Assembly: GCA_029287815.1 (NCBI GenBank)
Contig: JARFQK010000306.1
Location: forward strand, 1-8,411
Reading direction: 5' to 3'
DNA: 8,411 bases
From: Gammaproteobacteria bacterium
GTDB taxonomy: Bacteria; Pseudomonadota; Gammaproteobacteria; SZUA-229
Shown here: positions 1 through 6,948 of the stretch, in pieces
Numbering within the stretch: the stretch's first letter is position 1
Layout: each line of letters opens with the position of its first letter
Translations under genes and position numbers: made by a program
Notes under the pieces: generated by a model
The model's database searches: none
The model's input: only the letters and a program-made list of their open reading frames with translations
What the model was told of the DNA's origin: nothing

Positions 1-1
1 G

Positions 2-307
2 GCGTGGTGGGATGACGATGACGACTATTGGGAAAGACCGTGGTACGGTGGTCCATGGTACGGGGGTTATGGACATCCTTATGGTGGTTACGGGTATCCT
101 TATAGCGGTTACGGCTATCCCTATGGGGGCTATGGCTATCCTTATGGGGGCGGTTACTACGGTGGTGGGTACCCCTATGGCGGAGGCTATGGTTATCCTT
201 ACGGTTATGGCTATTCCCAAGACCCTGCGGATACCACAACACCGCCCGAATCACCAGATACGAGTACGACGCAAACCTATCCGGCTTATCCGTCCTACGC
301 ATACTGA
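2..307 (+). CDS. Gly/Tyr/Pro-rich low-complexity protein, C-terminal part (sulfur-globule-protein-like composition)
   Basis: This reading frame is open from the left edge (codons beginning at position 2) to TGA at 305-307, giving the last 101 residues of a protein whose start lies outside the window. It begins with a Trp/Asp-rich patch (AWWDDDDDYWERPWYGG). A region built almost only of Gly, Tyr and Pro follows, with tandem GYGYPYG units, then a Thr/Pro/Ser-rich tail ending TYPAYPSYAY. I prefer this frame to the overlapping one that opens with ATG at 12 because only this frame gives a coherent repeat pattern, with synonymous third-base changes between repeats, and it ends just before a hairpin terminator. 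Gly/aromatic-rich proteins of this kind include the sulfur globule envelope proteins of purple sulfur bacteria and other surface or structural proteins. The resemblance is compositional, so the function is not established. Any signal peptide would lie upstream of the window. It is convergent with the operon to its right. Confidence 0.75.
   Translation, partial: AWWDDDDDYWERPWYGGPWYGGYGHPYGGYGYPYSGYGYPYGGYGYPYGGGYYGGGYPYGGGYGYPYGYGYSQDPADTTTPPESPDTSTTQTYPAYPSYAY
65..148 (+). repeat. Four tandem 21-nt repeats encoding GYGYPYG heptads
   Basis: Four consecutive 21-nt units (65-85, 86-106, 107-127, 128-148) encode GYGHPYG, GYGYPYS, GYGYPYG and GYGYPYG. Looser copies continue to about 214 (GGYYGGG, then YPYGGG, then GYGYPYGYGY). 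The copies differ mostly at third codon positions, such as TAT/TAC and GGT/GGC/GGG. This suggests selection on the protein repeat rather than recent slippage. The repeat forms the core of the partial Gly/Tyr-rich gene. Confidence 0.8.
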
Positions 308-325
308 TTCGTGAATCCTTCAGAG

Positions 326-355
326 CGGGTTCATGGTTTGACCATGAACCCGTTT
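326..355 (+). terminator. Hairpin terminator between convergent genes
   Basis: A perfect 12-bp inverted repeat has arms CGGGTTCATGGT (326-337) and ACCATGAACCCG (341-352) around a 3-nt TTG loop. It is followed on the + strand by TTTCC and a further T-rich stretch to about 367. It lies 18 nt after the stop of the Gly/Tyr-rich gene, so it reads as that gene's intrinsic terminator. The minus-strand operon ends at 375, just on the other side. In that direction the stem is followed by CTCTGAAGG, which has no U-run, so two-way termination is possible but weaker. Confidence 0.75.
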
Positions 356-374
356 CCGGTTTCTTTGGCCCGAT

Positions 375-2048
375 TCAAATGGGTTTCGGATCGGGATAGT
401 CACGAAAGCTCGTAAGCGCACGGGTGGGTGGTGGCACCAAGTGCTTGATCTCGTCGTGCCAGCTCAGCGCCGGAAGTTCGCGATTCTCAAGTAGCGACAG
501 CTGATCATTCATGCGCTTGAGGCTGTGGCTGTTCTCCCTGTGTCGTTTTTCCTGAGCGATCGCCTCTTGCATTTGCTTTGTGGCCAGGCTGAAGTTGCCG
601 GCGGAGGCGGTTGTGATCGCCTGTAATTCCAAATTGACTGGGTGCGGATGATCCTTCTGCATCTGTTCGGCAAGCTGCTGTGCACGATAGCCATCCCGTA
701 CCTCTGTGTCTTGGCTCAGAGCCAAGATCAGGATCTGAATGCGTGTGATCGCGAGGAAATTGGGTGCGCGCGCGGCGATCTCCTCAGCAGTGGCCAGCAA
801 GTCCTTGTCCGGGGCGCCCAGTCCTAGCATTGATACAAGTTTGAAGACTCGAGCAGGGACGTTTTTTTCGTCTTGCTGAATGACGATAGCGTATCGCTCA
901 ACCGCGTTTTCGTAGTCGCCACTTTTCAGAAGATGGTTGCCCAGGAAGAAGTTGGCGCCGACATGGTTGGGGTCCAGCGCGATCACACGCTGATATAACT
1001 GGGTCGCCTGCTCACTATCTTTTGTCTCGTCATTGATTAGCGCGAGCAGAAACAGTGCGAGCGACTCAGCCGGAGTCGTTTCAACGATTTGCTCGAGTTG
1101 GCTGCGGGCTTGATCCCTGTCGCCGGCAAGGTATAGCGCGCGAGCATAGCTAATTCTTGCATCCGTATTGTCCGGCTCGTGTTCAAGGCCCGCTTCGAAC
1201 TCGGTCACTGCGCGCGCATAGTCTTGCTTGAGTACCGCGGTCATTGCGCTGACGAAGTGACGGTTCGCAGCGTTTCTGAAGGCTTGCAACGTCTCAACCA
1301 GACGATCCTCGATCACAAGTTCTCGCCTGCTGTACAGTTTCAAATGCTGTTTCGCTTGTTCGGTTTCACCGACTGCCCGTAAAGATAGCGCGAGCGGATA
1401 GTGGATCTGCGTTGCTTCAGGAGCAAGCGCCAGCGCGCGAGAGTAATGCTCGACGGCTTGGTCATGCTGTTGGCGGAGTGCCATGACCTCGCCAAGACCG
1501 TTGTGCGCGGCGGCCTCAAAAGCCGGCTCATCGATCAGCGATTCAAAAACCCTCTCGGCCTCTTCCAGGCGGTTGAGATCGAGGTAGACCCGCGCCAGTC
1601 GGTACCTTGCCGGTAAATAATTCGGTTCGAGCTGGATCGCGTGCTGGAAACGCACTAAAGCCGCCTGCATGCTGCCTTCTTCCTGGGCGAGGTAAGCGGA
1701 ATAATAGGCCCAGGGGAAGTAGTCCGGCGCCAGTTGCATCGCGTTGCCGTAGCAGGCATCGGCGCTGGTACGGAGTTTGTGCGCCATATAGAGATTTCCC
1801 AGCCTGCCGTATTCCGCGGCGAGTAGACCGATATCTGGTTCGGAGGCGGCGAGTTCTATGTCGATTTTGCTGCGGGTCTGACTGATCGCTTTTTGTACAT
1901 CCGCTTTCAGCGGCGATGTATCGACTTGAGCGACAGGTTTGAGCTGGCGGTGCCATGTCGGCGGCAAGACTTCGAGTCTGTCAGCGAGAACTGATGCGGA
2001 AATGATGCTTAAGACGATCGTAAGCAGAAGGAAAGTATTGGATCGCAT
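375..2048 (-). CDS. Periplasmic tetratricopeptide-repeat (TPR) protein
   Basis: The product is a 557-residue protein with a clear Sec signal peptide. Residues 1-22 hold an Arg near the N-terminus, the hydrophobic run FLLLTIVLSIISASV, and a likely cut after VLA-22, before DRLEVLPP. The mature part is almost entirely helical TPR repeats. Recognisable units lie near residues 76-109, 113-143, 145-175, 180-211, 263-293, 296-326, 331-361 and 364-394, with typical endings such as ALALAPE, AIQLEPN and VIALDPN. Residues 415-510 look like more divergent repeats, and the Pro-rich C-terminus (about 526-557) falls outside them. TPR arrays bind partner proteins and no catalytic residues are evident. It is the last gene of the three-gene operon. 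Its ATG follows the preceding stop by 4 nt, and only a weak GAGA-type ribosome site is visible, consistent with translational coupling. It probably scaffolds or recruits the other two operon products in the periplasm. This role is inferred from context. Confidence 0.88.
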   Translation of the reverse strand: MRSNTFLLLTIVLSIISASVLADRLEVLPPTWHRQLKPVAQVDTSPLKADVQKAISQTRSKIDIELAASEPDIGLLAAEYGRLGNLYMAHKLRTSADACYGNAMQLAPDYFPWAYYSAYLAQEEGSMQAALVRFQHAIQLEPNYLPARYRLARVYLDLNRLEEAERVFESLIDEPAFEAAAHNGLGEVMALRQQHDQAVEHYSRALALAPEATQIHYPLALSLRAVGETEQAKQHLKLYSRRELVIEDRLVETLQAFRNAANRHFVSAMTAVLKQDYARAVTEFEAGLEHEPDNTDARISYARALYLAGDRDQARSQLEQIVETTPAESLALFLLALINDETKDSEQATQLYQRVIALDPNHVGANFFLGNHLLKSGDYENAVERYAIVIQQDEKNVPARVFKLVSMLGLGAPDKDLLATAEEIAARAPNFLAITRIQILILALSQDTEVRDGYRAQQLAEQMQKDHPHPVNLELQAITTASAGNFSLATKQMQEAIAQEKRHRENSHSLKRMNDQLSLLENRELPALSWHDEIKHLVPPPTRALTSFRDYPDPKPI

Positions 2049-2052
2049 GGTC

Positions 2053-3846
2053 TCATTCGGTTGGTTGTGTGATGGTTACGACCGTGTTGACGCTGTCAAC
2101 ATCGACAGATTGTTTTCGCCCACCGGGCCAGGTGATCAGTAACTTATCGACGGTGTCCGACTCGCCGAGACCAAACGTGACTGGATACTCGACCTGCGAG
2201 AGGTAGCTACGGCCAGAGGTGATCAGACGGCGCTGAGTCGTCCCGTTGGCAGCAAGCTCGATCATCGCGCCGATCGCATTGCGGTTGTCTGAAACTCCCT
2301 CTAGGATCACCCGCAGCCAGTGGTGCCCGCTCTGTTGATCGTTTCGGTACAGTTTGGCTGCGCGGCCGGGCTGGGTGATCAGTACATCCAGATCACCATC
2401 ATCATCGATGTCGGCGTAGCTGGCTCCTCGCCCAACGACTGGAGTGCCGAGGTCGCCGGAATCCTCGACCAAGACCATTCTGTGAGCGCAGGCCTCCGTG
2501 GCACAGTTCCAGAAAAGCTGTATCGGCTGTTCGTAGTGTTGGCTTGGTTGTACCTTATTGATATCGTTTTCGAGATGGCCATTGGCTTGCAAAAGGTCGA
2601 GATGGCCGTCGAGGTCCGCGTCAAAAAAGAACACACCGAAAGTCAGTGCCAGCCGCGAATCTGCACCCAGACCTTCGAGCAAAGCTTCATCGGCAAAAGG
2701 TGTCTTGCCATCCACGGTTACAAACAACGAGCTCATTTCGTTGGCAAAGTTGCCGATCGCAACACCGAGATCATCGTCGTTGCGGTACCAGGCCGCATCC
2801 AGCCCCATCGCACCTGTGGCCTTGCCTTTGGTGTTGAAAGCAATGCCCTCGAGTGCGCCCACTTCCTCGAAACTGCCATCGCCGTTGTTACGGAACAGAA
2901 AATTTTGTACGGTGTCATTCGCGACGAAAATGTCAAGCCAGCCGTCTTTGTCATAGTCGATAGCTATCGCTGCGAGTGCTTTTCCGGGTATGTGGATACC
3001 GGATGCCAGCGAGACCTCTTTGAATTTTCCGTTGCCCTCATTCCGGTACAGGCGTGAGCGAGCGCCAGCATAATGGGTCGGTGTGCTGTAGGATTTACCG
3101 ATGCCGGTTACACGAAAATCAATCTCCTTATTGATTTGTGCCGTCCACTCGATGTAGTTAGCAACGAAAAGGTCGAGGTCGGCATCATTGTCATAATCAA
3201 AGAAAACAGCGCCGGTGCTCCAGTCCTCAGCGAAGCCAGCGGTGCCGGAAGATTGGCTGACATCCACAAACGTTCCCTGTTGATTATGCAGCAGAAGGTT
3301 CTTGTTCAACGAGGTGATATAAATGTCGTCCCAACCGTCGTTGTCAAAATCTGCGACCGCGACGCCCATGCCATAGCTGTTGATGTCGAGTCCGGCCGCC
3401 ACCGTCACATCGGTGAAGCGGCCCATGCCGTCATTCTGGTAAAGGCGTGTTGTCGGCTTTTCTGCGTGAGGTTGATCAGGCCAATAGGTCGCGTTCACCA
3501 GGATGATATCCTGGTCGCCATCGTTGTCGTAGTCTAGGAAACCACCACCCCCAGCCATCGCCTCGGGTAAAAGCCGCTCGCCATAAGCGCCGTTGATGTG
3601 GGTGAAATCGATACCTGCCTGAAGCGTGATGTCGGTGAAAGGAATGGCCGGCACCTCGAAGGATGGGGGTTGCGCGTGCATTGGTCCTTTGACCGCCTGC
3701 TCCTCGACCACGAGTTCGGGCTCGTCTGGGCGTTGAAGCCAGTGGTAAATGCCAAGCGCTGCGACAGCCGCGACGGCTAGCACCAGTAACGAACGGTGAA
3801 GTGCCTTGCGGATAATGGCCTCACCGCGGTCGTCTTTGCTATTCAT
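2053..3846 (-). CDS. Membrane-anchored FG-GAP/VCBS beta-propeller protein with C-terminal ASPIC/UnbV domain (CRTAC1-like)
   Basis: The product has 597 residues. An N-terminal hydrophobic helix (about 19-37, RSLLVLAVAAVAALGIYHWL) follows a basic segment and has no good cleavage site, so it probably anchors the protein with the rest in the periplasm. A propeller of FG-GAP/VCBS repeats follows. Six have calcium-binding DxDxDxxxD-type loops, beginning near D105, D166, D217, D297, D409 and D479, each followed by a strand such as DIYITSLN or DLFVANY. A seventh, degenerate blade around 357-370 (NDDDLGVAIGNFANE) lacks the full motif. The C-terminus (about 520-590, from NRNAIGAMIEL to LITWPGGRKQSVDV) matches the ASPIC/UnbV domain that accompanies these repeats in CRTAC1-family proteins. 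A Cys pair, C448 and C453, could form a disulfide. Its start overlaps the cytochrome gene's stop by 8 nt. It is probably a calcium-stabilised binding or scaffold protein. No enzymatic activity can be assigned. Confidence 0.92.
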   Translation of the reverse strand: MNSKDDRGEAIIRKALHRSLLVLAVAAVAALGIYHWLQRPDEPELVVEEQAVKGPMHAQPPSFEVPAIPFTDITLQAGIDFTHINGAYGERLLPEAMAGGGGFLDYDNDGDQDIILVNATYWPDQPHAEKPTTRLYQNDGMGRFTDVTVAAGLDINSYGMGVAVADFDNDGWDDIYITSLNKNLLLHNQQGTFVDVSQSSGTAGFAEDWSTGAVFFDYDNDADLDLFVANYIEWTAQINKEIDFRVTGIGKSYSTPTHYAGARSRLYRNEGNGKFKEVSLASGIHIPGKALAAIAIDYDKDGWLDIFVANDTVQNFLFRNNGDGSFEEVGALEGIAFNTKGKATGAMGLDAAWYRNDDDLGVAIGNFANEMSSLFVTVDGKTPFADEALLEGLGADSRLALTFGVFFFDADLDGHLDLLQANGHLENDINKVQPSQHYEQPIQLFWNCATEACAHRMVLVEDSGDLGTPVVGRGASYADIDDDGDLDVLITQPGRAAKLYRNDQQSGHHWLRVILEGVSDNRNAIGAMIELAANGTTQRRLITSGRSYLSQVEYPVTFGLGESDTVDKLLITWPGGRKQSVDVDSVNTVVTITQPTE

Positions 3847-6742
3847 GGACCGGTCGGCTCTCGGTGTACGACAGTGCTGATGGCATTGTTGAGACTGATT
3901 GTTCGACAGTAGTCTGGGCCTGCGCCCGATTCAGGTCGTAAATTACGAATGCAGCGGCCGCATGATCTGCGGCCGGGTTGTTCTGCCGGTGACGCGTAAC
4001 CGCAATTTCGATTGCATGATCATTCGGCCGTAAACGTTCGTGCTCTTGCCGATGATAAGCGGCATGCGCCTGCTCGCCCAGCTCCGCGTAAACCAGTGCC
4101 AGATTAAAGTGTGCGGTCTGGTCCTCTGGATCGATCTTCAGCGTTTGGTGAAACCAGGAGCGTGCGCTTTGCAGAAACGCCTCGCGTTGAGTGCGGCGCT
4201 GACTGCCGCGTTCCATGCGTGCTCGATCGAAGTATGTTCTGCCGAGCTCGTTCAGCAAGTTGATGTCGTATGAGAAATCAAAACCCCGTTCATGGGCCTG
4301 CTGGAACTGGTTCGCGACAATGCGTTCGAGACTCTCGATCGCGCTGTCCAGGTAACCGTTCTCGTGATCGATGCGCGCACTGAACCAGGCCAACGTCCAG
4401 GGTGGTGCGGTAGAACCCGCCTGTGATGCCATGTGGACCGCTGCCGACGCCTCGACCAGGCGACCCTCCTTCAGATAAACCCGCGCCAGATTGAGTGCGC
4501 CCTGTCCCGGCTTCATCGCCTCGACCTGGCGGAAAACCTGCTCGGCCTGGCGCAATTCCCCTTTGCTGGCGCCACTGTCGCCCTCGCGCAGCAGGCCGAT
4601 GCCATAGTCGTTCCAGCGTTCCCATTCCGCTACTTCGCTGGCATCCTCGATGCTTGCCGGCGGGCCGCCGGCAACAGGCAGCACGACGCGGTCACTGGCC
4701 ATAGTCGTGATCGGTAAATCGTTACCCCGGTAGTCATCACCCTGTATGTATCGCAAATACTCGCTGTCGAACTTCCGGTATTGCAACTTCACCTCGATTG
4801 ATACCGGTCCCTTGATCGTCTCCGGTAGCGTGATGCGGTAATGCACCACATCGGCTGTGCCGGGAGGGATCTGGTGGTCGTAGAGCGCGACGAAGATATC
4901 CTGGCCGTTTCGGCGGTTGATGCGTGCGCCCTCGCGATCGAGCATGTAGGCGTTGACGAAGTAGGCCCAGGGATCCACTTTGCCATCGGCATCTCTGGCG
5001 CCGCTGTGTCCAATGAGGCGACCGTCGTCATACACCGCTACATCGAGCCACAGCTGGTTGGAGTCGGACGTGCCTTGGGTCAGGTGGTGGCCGACGCCCA
5101 GATTGCGAATAACGGTTTCGATCAGATAGCTTGCGCCCGGCTGCAGCAAAGGTAACTCGCTGCCCAGAGGGGCATGTAGCTTGCCATCCACGCTGCCGTT
5201 TTCTTTGATGCCGAAAATATCAACGCGCGTGACGTCGCTGAGTCGCTCCTGATGGGCGCGGATGACCTCCTCGCCCAGTCCGAGCATTGCCGGTACCGCT
5301 GTGTTGGCCGCTGGAAACAGATGACTGTGCACGGTCAGTCGTCCTGAACCGTCGAAATCACGGGCGGCAGGGTCGTCCGACTCCACCAGCGGCATGTGGC
5401 AGTCTGCACACTTGCCAACAGCCTTTGGAGGGTAATAGAAGCTGTCGACACGATGGCCGGCAACGCCGCTTTGCAGGAAGCTGTCATAGTGGTTCTGGGC
5501 GCGCAGCCATTTGTAGTGATTAACCTGATACGGCAAATGGGTCTTGTGGCAACCGGAGCAGAACTCCGCAGTTTTATGCAGCGGTTTCAAAAAGGTTTTC
5601 TTGTGAAAAGCGGGCTTGGCCTTGATCAGCTGGTGATTCAACGCCTTGAGCAGTTTATCCTCACTGTCCGCGAACGGGTAACCGGCAGGCGCACTAATCG
5701 TGAAATCACTGTTGCCTGTCACGCTGTCTAGCGCTGTGATTGCATGGCACGAGGTGCAGGTCAGACCCGCCATGGCCGTCGGATCGGTATCCGGGTCGAA
5801 GTCAACCTGCTCAAAGCGCCCGCTCAGCAATGGCACGGTGTCGTGACAGCCGGCACAGAAACGCGATGCCGCCAGCGAACCATCGCGCTGCATGACCACG
5901 CGGCGAGTTTCCTCGACGCTGAAGCGGTAAGCAGGATTGGTGAAAGAGCTGTGACGGTGCATGCTCTGTTCCCAACTGCGGAAAATGTCCTCATGGCATT
6001 GTTTGCATTCCAGGTCGGTCATCAGTGCGTCGGCTTCTATCAGCGCTGCGCCAGCGATTTTGAAATTTGATGGCGAGAAGTCATGTGATTGGGCGACGCT
6101 GGCTTCCTGACGTGTCAGCACGTGCACACTCAGCATAATCGCGGCAAATCCGCCAGCAAGGCCCAGCCAGCGATAGGCGAGATGATAGCGAATAGGACGC
6201 CCGGCGAGACGGTGCAGCACAAAGAGCCACGCAACCACGAAAGGCAGGGCAACGTGTAACCAGTAAATTGGCTCGCGGATGCGTGGGTCATTGAGTTCGA
6301 AAAATCCGAAGCGGGTCAGTATGATACCGGAAAGCAGCAGCAACAGCGCACTGACAAATAACGCGATACCGGCGCGGATCGCGTAGCGGTTGTCGCGTTG
6401 CAAGGCTCGACGAGCGTGAAGGTAAGCGAACAGACACAACGGCAGCACGAGCAGCAAACCGAGTATCAGGTGCAGCAGAAACATCAGCTGATAGAAATAA
6501 TCCTGGTAAATTTGCCCGCTATTGAATTCCACCGCCGTGATGCTGCCCAGGTAGAGCGAGTTCACAACCAACAATGCAAAAAGTGTGAAGACCGTAGTCA
6601 ACAGCCAGCGAAAAGAAGGCCTTATTACGGCCAGCGCTGCTTTGCGGGGTTTTGCACGTTCAGTCATGAGTGTTAATAAAGTTATACTTTTCAGTGGCTT
6701 GGCTAACTCCGTGGGCAATTTTAATGTAAATTTTGTAAACAT
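3839..6742 (-). CDS. Five-helix membrane, pentahaem c-type cytochrome with C-terminal TPR domain
   Basis: The product has 967 residues and is the first gene of the operon. Five hydrophobic helices lie at about 44-67, 84-108, 121-144, 159-178 and 189-209. Basic loops after helices 2 and 4 (HARRALQRDNR, HRLAGRPIR) place those loops in the cytoplasm and the rest of the protein in the periplasm. Histidines in the helices (H91, H163, H177, H207) could ligate b haem, but this is unproven. Five CxxCH haem-c sites follow: CKQCH 246-250, CAGCH 296-300, CTSCH 329-333, CSGCH 395-399 and CADCH 445-449. Their spacing and extra histidines resemble the cytochrome c554-type multihaem domain. Residues about 455-690 look beta-rich, and about 703-905 hold TPR-like repeats. 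The likely role is electron transfer between the quinone pool and a periplasmic partner; the substrate is unknown. The start is uncertain. No ribosome site precedes ATG 6742, and an in-frame ATG at 6667 (MTERAKPRK) would give 942 residues and remove an AT-rich, poorly coding-like segment. Confidence 0.9.
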   Translation of the reverse strand: MFTKFTLKLPTELAKPLKSITLLTLMTERAKPRKAALAVIRPSFRWLLTTVFTLFALLVVNSLYLGSITAVEFNSGQIYQDYFYQLMFLLHLILGLLLVLPLCLFAYLHARRALQRDNRYAIRAGIALFVSALLLLLSGIILTRFGFFELNDPRIREPIYWLHVALPFVVAWLFVLHRLAGRPIRYHLAYRWLGLAGGFAAIMLSVHVLTRQEASVAQSHDFSPSNFKIAGAALIEADALMTDLECKQCHEDIFRSWEQSMHRHSSFTNPAYRFSVEETRRVVMQRDGSLAASRFCAGCHDTVPLLSGRFEQVDFDPDTDPTAMAGLTCTSCHAITALDSVTGNSDFTISAPAGYPFADSEDKLLKALNHQLIKAKPAFHKKTFLKPLHKTAEFCSGCHKTHLPYQVNHYKWLRAQNHYDSFLQSGVAGHRVDSFYYPPKAVGKCADCHMPLVESDDPAARDFDGSGRLTVHSHLFPAANTAVPAMLGLGEEVIRAHQERLSDVTRVDIFGIKENGSVDGKLHAPLGSELPLLQPGASYLIETVIRNLGVGHHLTQGTSDSNQLWLDVAVYDDGRLIGHSGARDADGKVDPWAYFVNAYMLDREGARINRRNGQDIFVALYDHQIPPGTADVVHYRITLPETIKGPVSIEVKLQYRKFDSEYLRYIQGDDYRGNDLPITTMASDRVVLPVAGGPPASIEDASEVAEWERWNDYGIGLLREGDSGASKGELRQAEQVFRQVEAMKPGQGALNLARVYLKEGRLVEASAAVHMASQAGSTAPPWTLAWFSARIDHENGYLDSAIESLERIVANQFQQAHERGFDFSYDINLLNELGRTYFDRARMERGSQRRTQREAFLQSARSWFHQTLKIDPEDQTAHFNLALVYAELGEQAHAAYHRQEHERLRPNDHAIEIAVTRHRQNNPAADHAAAAFVIYDLNRAQAQTTVEQSVSTMPSALSYTESRPVHE

Positions 6743-6948
6743 TCATTGAAGTAGAGCAAGGAATCAGTAAATTTATCCATCCAAATGCGGGCGATGGTTG
6801 AGCCCAGTTTTTGAAACCATGGTGTTGACAAAGCACGTGCGGCTCAGCTTGATGTCGGCAGCGGCCTCGGTGCCGTAAATGACCCGATCGAAGCCAATCA
6901 GCATACCCGACATTTCCTGATGGCTCGAATTTGGTAACATCCGCTCTT
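6743..6948. promoter_or_regulatory. Divergent intergenic region between the cytochrome operon and lgt
   Basis: This spacer of about 206 nt should hold the promoters for both the leftward operon and rightward lgt. On the + strand a perfect TTGACA lies at 6825-6830, but the hexamer 17 nt downstream (CTTGAT at 6848-6853) is a poor -10 box, so an lgt promoter here is only a possibility. On the - strand the DNA just upstream of and inside the annotated cytochrome start (6668-6780) is AT-rich. It contains TATAAC (complement of 6681-6686), but no matching -35 box at proper spacing. No tRNA, riboswitch or operator-like palindrome was recognised. A short minus-strand open frame at 6773-6913 is discussed in the findings. 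Confidence 0.35.

Noticed and set aside
12..314. 100-residue + strand open frame beginning with ATG at 12
   Set aside because: It is a shadow of the Gly/Tyr-rich gene read one base out of frame. Its product has no coherent repeat or fold, while the frame starting at position 2 gives clean GYGYPYG heptads.
2320..3057. 245-residue + strand open frame opposite the propeller gene
   Set aside because: It lies wholly antisense to the FG-GAP/ASPIC gene, whose motifs are unambiguous. The open frame follows from codon bias in the Asp-rich repeats, and its product shows no recognisable domain.
6856..6875. Small inverted repeat CGGCA/TGCCG with a 10-nt loop in the divergent spacer
   Set aside because: A 5-bp stem with a long loop in GC-rich DNA is expected by chance. 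There is no T-run after it and no symmetry suggesting an operator.
6931..6948. TTG start adding six residues to Lgt
   Set aside because: The ATG at 6949 gives the normal family N-terminus MLTYPEID. The extension VTSAL is not typical of the family and the TTG has no better ribosome site.
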